Shown one piece after another: positions 17,045 to 26,517 of a stretch of DNA of 50,573 nt. A program made the position numbers and the translations under genes. The notes below the pieces were generated by a model. It saw only the letters and a list, made by a program, of their open reading frames with translations, was not told the origin of the DNA and did not search any database. Numbering within the stretch: the stretch's first letter is position 1; each line of letters opens with the position of its first letter. The DNA is from Bacteroidota bacterium (lineage in GTDB: Bacteria; Bacteroidota; Bacteroidia; Chitinophagales; Chitinophagaceae): NCBI GenBank assembly GCA_026391435.1, contig JAPLEJ010000048.1, positions 1-50,573 on the forward strand, read 5' to 3'.

Positions 17045-18049
17045 TTAAGTTGGAGAAGTATAATAAGAATTCACTTTACTCGCAATCACATTTAAGTTTT
17101 GCTGACGCATGCAAGAAAAATGACCTTGCGGACATTTTTGGGTTCCGTAATTAGAACAAGGTTGACATGATAAATGAGGCACTATCGCATTCATATACAT
17201 ATCCTGTAATAATAGTTCTTTTGGATAGTATGGTTCCACTTGCAAAGCAGGGGAAGTAGCTCCCCAAATGGCGACTGTTTTTTTATGATAAGCACAAGCG
17301 ATGTATAAAAATCCAGTGTCATGTGATACTACAGTCTTTGACTGTTTCACCAATAATGCAGATTCGTGTAAATTAAATTTACCACAAGCATTGTATATTT
17401 TAGTGGGATTCGCCGAAGCCACTTGTTCTCCCATGGCAGCATCCTCCTTCCCTCCTATTAATACAATAGGATATTCAATAAGCTGACATAACTTTCGCAA
17501 TTGTTCCAATGGCAATTTTTTAGTAGCATAAGAAGCGCCTATTACAAATGCAACATACCCTGCCTGATGCGCAGTGGGTATCTCCTTTGCCGATAAAGAC
17601 ACTGAAACAGGCACAAAATGATCCAAGCCTTTCCCGTCATTCACAACCCCTAGGGTTTTTAAGGTGTCCAAACATCTATCTGCAATATGCCTGGATGGCA
17701 TAAAATTAAAATGCAGTTTAGTGAGCAGCAATTTTCGAATACTTAATTTTTCATAAGTCAATGCAGGCACGCCTAATGCTTTTTTTATTTTAAAAGTTCG
17801 CAAGTTCTTATGTAAGTCAATAATATAATCAAATTGGAGCCCTTTAAGTTGATCAATGAGTAATGATAAATTATTATCAAAATAATAAAACTGATCAATA
17901 TAAGGGTTGGCTTCTGTCACATCTTTCATAGAAGCCTTGGTTAAAAAATGAATCTCTGCGTTGGGTATTTGCAATTTGGCGCAACGTATGGCAGGAGTCG
18001 TAAAAACGATGTCGCCAATAGAAGAAAAACGGATAAATAATAAACGCAT
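17045..18049 (-). CDS. Glycosyltransferase family 9 (heptosyltransferase-like)
   Basis: A 334-aa GT-B fold enzyme of family GT9, which transfers sugars such as heptose to lipopolysaccharide cores on the inner face of the inner membrane. The N-terminus RLLFIRFSSIGDIVFTTPAIRCAK is the standard start of the family. The C-terminal nucleotide-sugar domain has VVSHDTGFLYIACAYHKKTVAIWGATSP, where the SHDTG loop is the conserved donor-binding element. A late cluster of cysteines (CQPC and CPQGHFSC) is seen in many GT9 proteins. It starts 11 bases after the MFS gene and is probably the last gene of a four-gene run. The exact sugar is not predictable. Confidence 0.9.
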   Translation of the reverse strand: MRLLFIRFSSIGDIVFTTPAIRCAKLQIPNAEIHFLTKASMKDVTEANPYIDQFYYFDNNLSLLIDQLKGLQFDYIIDLHKNLRTFKIKKALGVPALTYEKLSIRKLLLTKLHFNFMPSRHIADRCLDTLKTLGVVNDGKGLDHFVPVSVSLSAKEIPTAHQAGYVAFVIGASYATKKLPLEQLRKLCQLIEYPIVLIGGKEDAAMGEQVASANPTKIYNACGKFNLHESALLVKQSKTVVSHDTGFLYIACAYHKKTVAIWGATSPALQVEPYYPKELLLQDMYMNAIVPHLSCQPCSNYGTQKCPQGHFSCMRQQNLNVIASKVNSYYTSPT

Positions 18050-18060
18050 AATTGTAATAT

Positions 18061-19311
18061 CTATGGAAGCGGATTATCGTGCTCCATATAATCCAAGTCC
18101 TTATGATAAGTTTCTTCTGTAAAGAAATAAGCCACTAAAGTAATCAGCATCACCGTTGCACCTGTAAAAATGCCGCTTTGTACAATATCCCATCCTAATT
18201 TTTTTTGCAAAATATCAAGGAATAAAAAATTAATAAGGGGTAACGCACCACGAACCATATTCGGAATTGTGGTGGCTGCAGTTGCGCGTAAATTAGTACC
18301 AAATTGTTCGGCAGCCATTTGATTAAAGATGGCCCAATAACCAGTACTAAATCCTAGAAATGCACAAATAAGATACATTCTACTGTCGTTGTTATTAAAG
18401 GGGCTAAAAAACAAAATCATTCCAATGATGCTAAAAATATAAAATAGCATCAATGCTTTTTTACGACTTTTAAAATACTGGCTCACATAACCTATTAATA
18501 AATCGCCCGAAGCGATACCAATATAAGCCAACATAATAGATCTGCCTGAATCAATTAAATTAACGCCATATAAAGTACTTGCAAATTTATTGCTGTAATT
18601 AATTAAAACACCAATCACAAACCAGGTAGGAAGTCCAATTAAAATTGCAGTGATATATTTTACAAATCTTTTTTTATTATTAAAAAACATTAAAAAATTA
18701 CCCTTAGCGATATGGGCTAATTTAGCTGATTCAAACATAAAGGACTCCGCTACTCTAACACGCAACACTAAAAGGAAAAATCCTAGTACGCCACCAATTT
18801 GATAGCATAAGCGCCAATCGTTGGTGGCTTTAAAGGTAAAATAAGCAAACACTGCCCCAAACAATCCAATACCAGCTACCATGGATGTTCCAATGCCTCT
18901 TTTATTTTTAGGAAGCATTTCGGAAACAAGTGTAATGCCCGCCCCTAATTCGCCCGCCAAGCCAATGCCGCCCAAAAAACGACAATAAGCGTATTGATCA
19001 ACATTTTGAACAAAGGAGGTTAAAATATTAGCAACCGAATACAACAAGATGGACCCAAATAATACTTTTAAACGGCCTTTTTTATCGCCAATCACACCCC
19101 ATAAAATACCCCCAATTAATAAACCAGACATTTGCCAGTTGATGATGTGTGCGCTATCAATAATAATAGTAGCCGCAGTGGAGCCAATACTCATAACACT
19201 GGGTTGTCTTACAATGGTAAACAATAATAAATCGTAAACATCTACAAAATAACCCAATGCTGCTACAAAAACGGGTAATGACAACAATCCAATTTGTTTA
19301 TTTGTATTCAT
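18061..19311 (-). CDS. MFS transporter, metabolite:H+ symporter type
   Basis: A 416-aa inner-membrane transporter with about 12 hydrophobic segments. The MFS loop motif between segments 2 and 3 is GDKKGRLKVLFGS. RFLGGIGLAGELGAGITLVSE in the fourth segment resembles the sugar/aromatic-acid/metabolite:H+ symporters such as ShiA and ProP. The substrate cannot be assigned. It lies in a tight run with dedA upstream (37 bases) and the GT9 gene downstream (11 bases). The C-terminus is short, acidic and without known motifs. Confidence 0.87.
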   Translation of the reverse strand: MNTNKQIGLLSLPVFVAALGYFVDVYDLLLFTIVRQPSVMSIGSTAATIIIDSAHIINWQMSGLLIGGILWGVIGDKKGRLKVLFGSILLYSVANILTSFVQNVDQYAYCRFLGGIGLAGELGAGITLVSEMLPKNKRGIGTSMVAGIGLFGAVFAYFTFKATNDWRLCYQIGGVLGFFLLVLRVRVAESFMFESAKLAHIAKGNFLMFFNNKKRFVKYITAILIGLPTWFVIGVLINYSNKFASTLYGVNLIDSGRSIMLAYIGIASGDLLIGYVSQYFKSRKKALMLFYIFSIIGMILFFSPFNNNDSRMYLICAFLGFSTGYWAIFNQMAAEQFGTNLRATAATTIPNMVRGALPLINFLFLDILQKKLGWDIVQSGIFTGATVMLITLVAYFFTEETYHKDLDYMEHDNPLP

Positions 19312-19348
19312 ACTTTATGATTCAATTATAATGATTGAAAAAGAAGAT

Positions 19349-20023
19349 TTAAGATTTTTTAGGCTTATGGGTGATCACTTTAAAAATAACAGGGGCAGTT
19401 GTAAAAAATACAATACCCAATACAATAATTTCTAAATGATTTTTTAAATCAAATTGATATTGGTTTAAAATCCAAGATTGTAAAAAATGACCCGCACATA
19501 ACATACTTGCTACCCAAGTCAAACAACCTATCACATTAAAATATACAAACTTTTTTTTATCCATTCCAACGATACCCGCTACAATGGGAGCAAAAGTTCG
19601 AACAATTGGAATAAATCGAGCAATCACAATGGCGCGACCACCATGTTTTTCATAAAAATCCTGTGCTTGTACTAAATATTTCTTTTTAAAAAGTAAATTA
19701 TCCTTCCAATCATACATTGAAGGTCCCACATTTTTTCCAATCGCATAGCCTACATAATTACCTATGATTCCAGCCGCAGAAATAAAAGCAAAGAGGATAG
19801 ATAAATTAAGCCATTCATTATTACTTACAAAAATTTGCGAGGCTAAGGGGGCACTATATATACCGGCTACAAAAAGCAAACTATCTCCAGGTAAAAAAAA
19901 TCCAAAAAACAATCCTGTTTCAGCAAACACCACAAATAACAATAACCACAGACCCCCATGCTCTATGTAAAATTGAGGTTGAAACAATTGGCTCCAATGA
20001 AAAACTTCAAGCAATGTGATCAT
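19349..20023 (-). CDS. DedA family membrane protein
   Basis: A 224-aa inner-membrane protein of the DedA/VTT family, linked to recycling of lipid carriers such as undecaprenyl phosphate and to membrane homeostasis. The family motif FAETGLFFGFFLPGDSLLFVAG is near residue 35. The second signature, with conserved Gly and Arg, is FYEKHGGRAIVIARFIPIVRTFAPIVAG. Four to five hydrophobic segments are visible. It is 10 bases downstream of the dicarboxylate/amino acid symporter and probably shares its transcript. Confidence 0.93.
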   Translation of the reverse strand: MITLLEVFHWSQLFQPQFYIEHGGLWLLLFVVFAETGLFFGFFLPGDSLLFVAGIYSAPLASQIFVSNNEWLNLSILFAFISAAGIIGNYVGYAIGKNVGPSMYDWKDNLLFKKKYLVQAQDFYEKHGGRAIVIARFIPIVRTFAPIVAGIVGMDKKKFVYFNVIGCLTWVASMLCAGHFLQSWILNQYQFDLKNHLEIIVLGIVFFTTAPVIFKVITHKPKKS

Positions 20024-20033
20024 TAAAAATATT

Positions 20034-21281
20034 TTAAACTTGTGTTGGATTTTCTAAAGCCCCTTCCCATTTACTCACCACTGTGGTTGCTAAACTATTC
20101 CCCAATACATTGGTGGCAGATCGGAACATATCACAAAAATGATCGATTGGCAAAATTAAAGCAATCCCCTCAGGCGGTATATTAAACATAGCACAAGTAG
20201 CCGTCACGACTACTAAGGAAGCCCTTGGCACCCCTGCAATACCTTTACTTGTTAACATCAATACAATCAACATCGTTAATTGGGTTCCGATATCAATATG
20301 AATGCCATAAGCCTGCGCAATGGCAATACTTGCAAAAGTCATATACATCATACTGCCATCTAAATTGAAGGAGTAACCTAATGGCAAAATAAAGGAGACA
20401 ATTTTATCCTTGCAGCCAAATTTTTCTAACTCCTCGGTTAATTTTGGAAAAACAGCTTCGCTACTTGTAGTACTAAATGCAATGACTAAAGGTGTTGTTA
20501 TGTGCTTTAACAAAGAAGGAATTCTTTTTCCTAAAATAATAAAGCCAACGCCTAACAATACAATCCACAAAGTGCCGATGCCTAACAAGAAATACAATAA
20601 ATATTTTCCGTAAAATATAAAAATGGCTAACCCCTTTGTCGCAATCACTGCGGCAATAGCAGCAAAAACACCTAAGGGTGCAAAATTCATAACATAGCCC
20701 ACCATTTTCAAAATAATATGGGATACCGTTTCTAATGCTTTTACAAAACCTTTCGCTTTTTCGCCAATGGCGGCAGCGGCTACACCAAAAAAGATACTAA
20801 AAATAACAATTTGTAAAATTTCATTATTGGCCATGGCTTCAAACATGCTCTTTGGAAAAACATGCTCTACAAAATTCAATAAACTAAATGTTTGTGACTT
20901 ACCCATGACATCCTTTGCGCCACTTACATCTGCATTGCTTAAATCGATACCCAAACCTGGCTTAAAAACATTCACTAAGACCAATCCAATTAATAAGCTC
21001 ACTAATGAAGCGGTAATAAACCATAACATAGCCTTCCCACCTACTCGACCCACTGTTTTTAAATCGCCTAACTTAGCAATTCCTACTACCAAAGTGGTGA
21101 ATACCAATGGTGCTATAATCATTTGAACCAACCTTAAAAAAATGGTGGTTAATAACTTAATGTTTTTTGCAAATTTTTCAATAAATGCTGTATCCGAATT
21201 TTCGTGTACGATGTAGCCTAATATCGCCCCCACTATCATGGCAATGACGATATAAAATGTAAGTTTATTTGATTTTTTCAT
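20034..21281 (-). CDS. Dicarboxylate/amino acid:cation symporter (DAACS)
   Basis: A 415-aa inner-membrane secondary transporter of the GltP/DctA family, importing glutamate, aspartate or C4-dicarboxylates with protons or sodium. The re-entrant loop HP1 motif with serines is AFSTTSSEAVFPKLTEEL. The NLDG motif in transmembrane segment 7 is in GYSFNLDGSMMYMT. The HP2 and segment 8 region reads KGIAGVPRASLVV then IDHFCDMFRSATNVLGNSLAT. It is the first gene of a four-gene minus-strand run. No convincing TAnnTTTG box was found upstream. The substrate, malate-like acids or amino acids, cannot be decided by eye. Confidence 0.95.
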   Translation of the reverse strand: MKKSNKLTFYIVIAMIVGAILGYIVHENSDTAFIEKFAKNIKLLTTIFLRLVQMIIAPLVFTTLVVGIAKLGDLKTVGRVGGKAMLWFITASLVSLLIGLVLVNVFKPGLGIDLSNADVSGAKDVMGKSQTFSLLNFVEHVFPKSMFEAMANNEILQIVIFSIFFGVAAAAIGEKAKGFVKALETVSHIILKMVGYVMNFAPLGVFAAIAAVIATKGLAIFIFYGKYLLYFLLGIGTLWIVLLGVGFIILGKRIPSLLKHITTPLVIAFSTTSSEAVFPKLTEELEKFGCKDKIVSFILPLGYSFNLDGSMMYMTFASIAIAQAYGIHIDIGTQLTMLIVLMLTSKGIAGVPRASLVVVTATCAMFNIPPEGIALILPIDHFCDMFRSATNVLGNSLATTVVSKWEGALENPTQV

Positions 21282-21425
21282 AGGGTGCTTAGATATGCAA
21301 TATAAGACTTAAGTAGTAAAAAAAATACCCCCTCCAGGGTCGGTTTTTTTAATAAAAAGCAGGGCTATTTTGCGAAAAAAGTACTATTTTCCAAGATAAA
21401 TTGACACCACACAAACCAATTAATT

Positions 21426-22916
21426 ATGAGTTTATTTAGAAAGAAAGATTTGTCTGCTATGTTAGCCCAAGCGGATGATGGAGGAAAAGGATTAAAACGC
21501 ACTTTAGGTGCGGGTAATTTAGTCGCCTTAGGCGTAGGTGCCATCATTGGAGCAGGCTTATTTGTAAGAACAGCTGCCGCTGCTGGACAGGCTGCTGGAC
21601 CAGCCGTAACCCTTTCCTTTATTGTCGCTGCCATTGGCTGCGCCTTTGCTGGATTGTGCTACGCTGAATTTGCTGCAATGATCCCTATTTCAGGTAGTGC
21701 ATATGCATATTCTTATGTAACGATGGGTGAAACAGTCGCTTGGATTATAGGATGGGCATTAATTATGGAATATGCATTGGGTGCTGCTACCGTTTCTATT
21801 GCATGGAGTGAGTATTTAAATAAGCTGCTGGGAGGAAGCATCCCTTATGAATGGAGCCATTCCCCTTTCGAAAGTGTAACGGATGCCGCAGGCGTTTTAC
21901 ACCATGGCATTATGAATGCACCTGCTTTAGTGATTTTGTTATTGTTGACCTTGTTATTAATTAAGGGCACACAAGAATCCGCTATCGTAAATGCAGTGAT
22001 TGTATTTATCAAAGTTGCAATTGTAATATTATTTATCATTTTAGGTTGGCAATTTATTCGCCCCGAAAATCATACGCCTTATTTAATTCCAGCCAATCAA
22101 CCTCCATTAATTGACGCATCAGGAAAAGTCATCGCGGATTATTCAGGTGCCTTCAAACATGGATGGGGTGGTGTATTAGGTGGAGCAGCGATTGTGTTTT
22201 TTGCTTTTATTGGTTTTGATGCAGTTTCAACTGCAGCACAGGAAGCAAAAAATCCAAAAAGAGATATGCCGATTGGTATCTTAGGTTCATTAGTAGTTTG
22301 CACCATCTTGTATATTTTATTTGGTCACGTATTAACAGGAGTAGCAAATTGGAAAGATTTTGTAGATCCATTAAAAGGTCGCGAAGCTTCTGTCGCTTAT
22401 GCTATTTCAACTTACATGACAGGATATGGCTGGTTAGCAACTGCAGTAACTGTGGCTATTTTAGCAGGTTTCTCATCTGTTATTTTAGTGATGTTAATGG
22501 GTCAATCCCGTGTGTTTTATTCAATGGCCAACGATGGATTATTACCTAAAGTATTTTCCGATTTACATCCTAAATTCAGAACGCCATATAAATCCAACTG
22601 GATATTATTTGTTTTTGTAGGTGGATTCGCCGCTTTTGTTCCAGGTAATGTAGCGGGAGATCTAACTTCCTTTGGAACTTTATTTGCGTTTGTATTAGTA
22701 AGTGCAGGTATATGGATCTTAAGACGCAAATCACCAGATATGGAAAGACCATTCAAAACACCATTGGTGCCATTAGTGCCTATTTTAGGTGCTATTATTT
22801 GTTTGGCTATGATTTTTGCATTGGATGGTCAAACCTTAAAAGTAGCCTTTGGATGGATGGCATTAGGCTTAGTGGTTTACTTCCTATACGGTCGCAGACA
22901 CAGTAAATTGAATTAA
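21426..22916 (+). CDS. APC-family amino acid permease
   Basis: A 496-aa inner-membrane permease of the APC superfamily, cationic amino acid transporter group (YfnA/CAT-like), with 12 or more hydrophobic segments. The first segment carries GAIIGAGLFVRTAAAAG, the substrate-binding unwound helix of the family. FFAFIGFDAVSTAAQEAKNPKRDMPIGI is the segment 6 signature. The short N-terminal cytoplasmic part (MSLFRKKDLSAML) and LRRKSPDMERPFKTP before the last segments are also typical. It is monocistronic and ends at a strong terminator. Substrate not determined. Confidence 0.94.
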   Translation: MSLFRKKDLSAMLAQADDGGKGLKRTLGAGNLVALGVGAIIGAGLFVRTAAAAGQAAGPAVTLSFIVAAIGCAFAGLCYAEFAAMIPISGSAYAYSYVTMGETVAWIIGWALIMEYALGAATVSIAWSEYLNKLLGGSIPYEWSHSPFESVTDAAGVLHHGIMNAPALVILLLLTLLLIKGTQESAIVNAVIVFIKVAIVILFIILGWQFIRPENHTPYLIPANQPPLIDASGKVIADYSGAFKHGWGGVLGGAAIVFFAFIGFDAVSTAAQEAKNPKRDMPIGILGSLVVCTILYILFGHVLTGVANWKDFVDPLKGREASVAYAISTYMTGYGWLATAVTVAILAGFSSVILVMLMGQSRVFYSMANDGLLPKVFSDLHPKFRTPYKSNWILFVFVGGFAAFVPGNVAGDLTSFGTLFAFVLVSAGIWILRRKSPDMERPFKTPLVPLVPILGAIICLAMIFALDGQTLKVAFGWMALGLVVYFLYGRRHSKLN

Positions 22917-22940
22917 TAAAACGATACCGTTTTAAAAAAG

Positions 22941-22970
22941 TAGTCCCGAGCAATCGGGACTATTTTTTTT
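22941..22970 (+). terminator. Intrinsic terminator of the amino acid permease gene
   Basis: TAGTCCCGA (22941-22949) pairs with TCGGGACTA (22954-22962) around a GCAA tetraloop, followed by eight T residues. It separates the permease from the yebC promoter, which begins four bases further on. Confidence 0.88.
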
Positions 22971-22973
22971 GCT

Positions 22974-22981
22974 TACTTTTG
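22974..22981 (+). promoter_or_regulatory. -7 box of yebC
   Basis: TACTTTTG matches TAnnTTTG, 20 bases before the ATG at 23002. It lies within an apparent TTG-initiated upstream extension of yebC, which is therefore not real. Confidence 0.6.
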
Positions 22982-23001
22982 CAGTGCTTAATACTTATAC
23001 T

Positions 23002-23724
23002 ATGGGAAGAATATTTGAAGTTCGAAAAGCCACCATGTTCAAAAGATTTGATCGAATGGCGAAACAATTTACCCGCATTGGTAAGGAAATTGTGATTGCG
23101 GTAAAAGCCAGTGGCCCTAACCCAGATGACAACCCGGCTTTAAGAAGGTGTTATCAAAATGCCCGTAGCGTAGGCATGCCCAAGGATCGTGTAGAAGCCG
23201 CCATTAAGCGTGCCATGGGAAAAGATACAAGTAATTACGAGGAGATATTATACGAGGGCTATGCACCTCATGGCGTGGCTTTATTAGTAGAAACAGCGAC
23301 CGATAACCATGTTAGAACAGTGGCCAATGTGAAGAGTCATTTTAATAAAGGAAAAGGTACCCTAGGCAATAGCGGAAGTGTTAGTTTCCAGTTCAAAAAA
23401 ATGGGGGTATTTAACCTTAACCCTGAGGGATTAAATATGGACGATTTGGAATTAGAATTAATCGACCATGGCTTAGACGAATTAGGCGAAAGTAACGATG
23501 ACAATGGCAATGCTATTATTGTACTTCGTTGCGCATTCACTGATTTTGGAAATTTACAAAAAGAATTAGAAGCTAAAAATATCACCCCGATCAGTGCTGA
23601 ATTGGAATGGATCCCAACTACTACAGTTCCTGTCACGGATGAACAAGCAGATGATATTAGTAAATTAATTGAACGCTTGGAAGAAGACGAGGATGTAAAT
23701 AAAGTGTTTCACAATATGGGGTAA
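23002..23724 (+). CDS. yebC: YebC/PmpR family protein
   Basis: A 240-aa cytoplasmic protein of the YebC/TACO1 family. Members were long called transcription regulators, and recent work links them to translation of proline-rich stretches. The family body is clear: [18 protein letters not shown], then [31 protein letters not shown], and [19 protein letters not shown]. The N-terminus [17 protein letters not shown] is the Bacteroidota variant of the usual start, so the ATG at 23002 is chosen. Length matches the family. It may share a transcript with the small gene 23 bases downstream. Confidence 0.96.
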   Translation: MGRIFEVRKATMFKRFDRMAKQFTRIGKEIVIAVKASGPNPDDNPALRRCYQNARSVGMPKDRVEAAIKRAMGKDTSNYEEILYEGYAPHGVALLVETATDNHVRTVANVKSHFNKGKGTLGNSGSVSFQFKKMGVFNLNPEGLNMDDLELELIDHGLDELGESNDDNGNAIIVLRCAFTDFGNLQKELEAKNITPISAELEWIPTTTVPVTDEQADDISKLIERLEEDEDVNKVFHNMG

Positions 23725-23747
23725 TTAGGAATTCAATAAAAAAATAA

Positions 23748-24023
23748 ATGTCTAGTATTAAAAATATCTTACTGTCTACATGCATACTAAGTATTAATGC
23801 TTTTAATCCATTCAAGGATACGACTGGATTAAAAAATAATTATTTTAGAATAAGTGCAGATACAAAAGTAGCGCCTAACTTTTACACAACGCAAACTGGT
23901 TTTTTTTGTAACCAAGAGCGTGCTTTAGAAAAGAAAACTAAAATGGCTATAAAGTTTAGATTGGGATCCTTGGAATATACACAAAAATTAGAAGGCTATT
24001 CTTTAGTCAGAAATACTAATTAG
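23748..24023 (+). CDS. Small conserved-looking protein of unknown function
   Basis: A 91-aa protein with a short hydrophobic N-terminus (residues 5-20), possibly a signal or membrane segment. A compact C-terminal part holds FFC (52-54) and KFRLGSLEY (69-77), followed by KLEG. I recall similar short Bacteroidota proteins with an FFC and RFRLGS pattern of unknown role, but this was not checked. It begins 23 bases after yebC on the same strand and its stop lies one base from the convergent E1 gene. The absence of any gene on the other strand and the ordered C-terminal motif support a real gene. It has no assignable function. Confidence 0.6.
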   Translation: MSSIKNILLSTCILSINAFNPFKDTTGLKNNYFRISADTKVAPNFYTTQTGFFCNQERALEKKTKMAIKFRLGSLEYTQKLEGYSLVRNTN

Positions 24024-24024
24024 G

Positions 24025-26403
24025 CTACTCCGCCATCATCTCCTTCACTTTTTCTATGATTTCTTCTGTATTAGGCTTAGAGAAATAATCACCATCACTT
24101 GCATAAGCTGGGCGGTGGGCTTTTGCACTAAGGGTTCGAGCTGTTGCATCTAGCCAACGATATCCACCTTGTACTTCAAGCACTTGCTGATACATATAGG
24201 CCGACGCACCGCCGGGCACATCTTCATCAACAAAAAGAATTCGGTTTGTTTTTTTCAAAGACTCCAAAACTTGATGATGAACATCAAAAGGCAATAAAGT
24301 TTGTACATCTACAATTTCGCAATCAATATCCATTTCCTGTAATCTTAACGCAGCGTCTTCAATAATTCGAAGTGTGGAGCCATAGGAAACAATTGTTATA
24401 TCACTTCCCTGTTTAATAATTTCAGGCACACCCAATGGGACCCTAAAGGACATTAAATTAGTAGGCATTTGCTCTTTTAAACGATATCCATTTAAACATT
24501 CAATTAATAATGCAGGATCGTTCCCTTCTAATAAAGTATTATACATACCCACTGCTTGCACCATATTGCGTGGCACACAAACATACATACCTCTTAATGC
24601 ATTCAATATAACCCCCATGGGTGAACCACTATGAAAAATTCCTTCTAAACGGTGTCCCCTTGTGCGTATTATAACTGGACTACTTTGCAACCCATTACTT
24701 CGATAATGAATAGTGGATACATCATCACTTAAGGTTTGCAAACCATATAATAAATAATCCAAGTATTGAATTTCAGCAATAGGCCTTAATCCTCTCAACG
24801 CCATACCATGTGCCTGCCCCATAATCGATTGCTCACGAATACCTGTATCAAAAATACGATCTGCGCCATGCTTTACTTGCAAGCCTGCAAATCCTTGATT
24901 CACATCACCAATATTTCCTAAATCCTCTCCAAAAGCATACACAGCGGGATGCGTTGCAAATAATTCATCAAAATAATGATTCAAAATTTCATATCCATTT
25001 AAGGTTACTGCATCTGCATTATAAATGGCAGGCACCCCTAATACTTTCAAAGTACTTTTTGGGCCTTCATTGTATAAATTTTTACTATAATAAGGCGCTT
25101 GCTCTTGGTGGTAAGCTAATAAAAAATCAAGTACTGCTTTTTTATTGGGATGGTTTGGTAATTTTTCAATCACCAAATGAAAGGATCTAAAAATATCTCT
25201 CTTTAAAGGCTCCCTATTGTTGACTAATTCATGTGTTAATTCTTGTACGATTAATAAATCATCTTCCTGTAAGCCATTGCTTACCAAGGCAAGCCCTTCT
25301 TGTATTTTAGCTTTTATTGGTGCCATATACTTTTCCCAAGCAGCTAATTTAGAAACTCGAACAGATTGCTTTACGTCCGCTTCAAATTGTTGTAAATCAC
25401 TTTCATTACTTAATTCATTAAGCAACAACCACTCTCTCATTTTTTTAATACCATCCCACTCTCTTTCCCATTGTAACCTCTCGGTAGTTTTATATCTTTC
25501 GTGACTTCCACTTGTAGAATGTCCTTGTGGCTGTGTTAATTCTTGTACATGAAAAACAACAGGAGTATAAGTATCTCTTGTATAGGAAACGCCTTGTTCA
25601 AAAATCTCACACATGGCAGCATAATCCCAACCTTTTACTGTGTATATTTTTATGCCATTCGTATTAGGTTCCTTTTGCAATCCTTTTAATGCTTCAGAGA
25701 TAGACCCTTTTGTAGTTTGTAATTTCGTAGGGACCGAAATGCCATATCCATCATCATAAACCACCACCGCCAAAGGTACTTGTAATACACCGGCCGCATT
25801 AATGACTTCCCAAAAATGCCCTTCGGAAGTACTCGCATCCCCAATGGTGCAAAAACACACTTCTCTTCCATCATTTGAAAGATGAGAAAATAAATTTTTA
25901 TGCTTTGAATTTTTAAAACACTTTGAAGCAAAAGCCAAACCTAAAGCCCTTGCCATTTGTCCAGCAGTAGGTGCAATATCGGCCGTAATATTATATCGAT
26001 TTACTAAATCATTCCATTCTCCATTATCATTTACAAATGCAGTCGCAAAATGTGCATTCATATTTTTTCCGCCACTATAAGGATCATTTTCTACATCCGA
26101 ATATAATTGTGCAAAGTAATCTTCCACATTAGAAGTACCCATTGCAAACATTAAGGTTTGATCTCTGTAATACCCACTTCTAAAATCTCCTTTTTGAAAT
26201 GATTTGGCTAATGCTATTTGGGCAATTTCTTTACCATCACCAAAGATGCCAAATTTCGCTTTCCCCGTTAATACTTCACGGCGACCAAGTAAGCTTACCT
26301 CCCTACTCATAATTGCAATACGGTAATCCTCGAGTACGGATTTTTGAAACGCTTCAAACGAAAGCATATCAGGTGTTAAGGCAACATCAAGGGTGGATTC
26401 CAT
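24025..26403 (-). CDS. Fused alpha/beta E1 of a 2-oxoacid dehydrogenase
   Basis: A 792-aa thiamine diphosphate enzyme in which the alpha and beta chains of a 2-oxoacid dehydrogenase E1 (branched-chain or pyruvate type) are joined. The alpha part occupies about 1-400, with GYYRDQTLMFAMG, ADIAPTAGQM and the diphosphate-binding segment GDASTSEGHFWE to DDGYGIS (188-223). The beta part starts near 470, with FGEDLGNIGDVNQGF, GIREQSIMGQAHGMALRG, IRTRGHRLEG and VDEDVPGGASAYM. Such fusions are standard in Bacteroidota. The E2 and E3 subunits are not nearby. The ATG at 26403 is chosen; an 18-residue longer start runs across a likely promoter. The substrate is unknown. Confidence 0.93.
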   Translation of the reverse strand: MESTLDVALTPDMLSFEAFQKSVLEDYRIAIMSREVSLLGRREVLTGKAKFGIFGDGKEIAQIALAKSFQKGDFRSGYYRDQTLMFAMGTSNVEDYFAQLYSDVENDPYSGGKNMNAHFATAFVNDNGEWNDLVNRYNITADIAPTAGQMARALGLAFASKCFKNSKHKNLFSHLSNDGREVCFCTIGDASTSEGHFWEVINAAGVLQVPLAVVVYDDGYGISVPTKLQTTKGSISEALKGLQKEPNTNGIKIYTVKGWDYAAMCEIFEQGVSYTRDTYTPVVFHVQELTQPQGHSTSGSHERYKTTERLQWEREWDGIKKMREWLLLNELSNESDLQQFEADVKQSVRVSKLAAWEKYMAPIKAKIQEGLALVSNGLQEDDLLIVQELTHELVNNREPLKRDIFRSFHLVIEKLPNHPNKKAVLDFLLAYHQEQAPYYSKNLYNEGPKSTLKVLGVPAIYNADAVTLNGYEILNHYFDELFATHPAVYAFGEDLGNIGDVNQGFAGLQVKHGADRIFDTGIREQSIMGQAHGMALRGLRPIAEIQYLDYLLYGLQTLSDDVSTIHYRSNGLQSSPVIIRTRGHRLEGIFHSGSPMGVILNALRGMYVCVPRNMVQAVGMYNTLLEGNDPALLIECLNGYRLKEQMPTNLMSFRVPLGVPEIIKQGSDITIVSYGSTLRIIEDAALRLQEMDIDCEIVDVQTLLPFDVHHQVLESLKKTNRILFVDEDVPGGASAYMYQQVLEVQGGYRWLDATARTLSAKAHRPAYASDGDYFSKPNTEEIIEKVKEMMAE

Positions 26404-26407
26404 AGAG

Positions 26408-26440
26408 CAAAAATAGGGGTCAAAAAGCATAAAAAACCAA
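26408..26440 (-). promoter_or_regulatory. Possible promoter of the E1 gene
   Basis: On the minus strand TTGG (26437-26440) and TATTTTTG (26408-26415) are 21 bases apart, matching the Bacteroidota -33/-7 pattern. The box ends four bases before the ATG at 26403, which implies a leaderless or nearly leaderless transcript. Confidence 0.45.
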
Positions 26441-26517
26441 GAATTATATAAAATCATTTAATTCCCTATTTTTTGATATTTTTACACCGAATTAGTACCA
26501 TTTAATCCACTTATTTT

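Noticed and set aside
20767..21126. A 119-codon plus-strand frame inside the DAACS symporter gene
   Set aside because: It is the shadow of a conserved membrane protein; the composition reflects the complement of hydrophobic codons.
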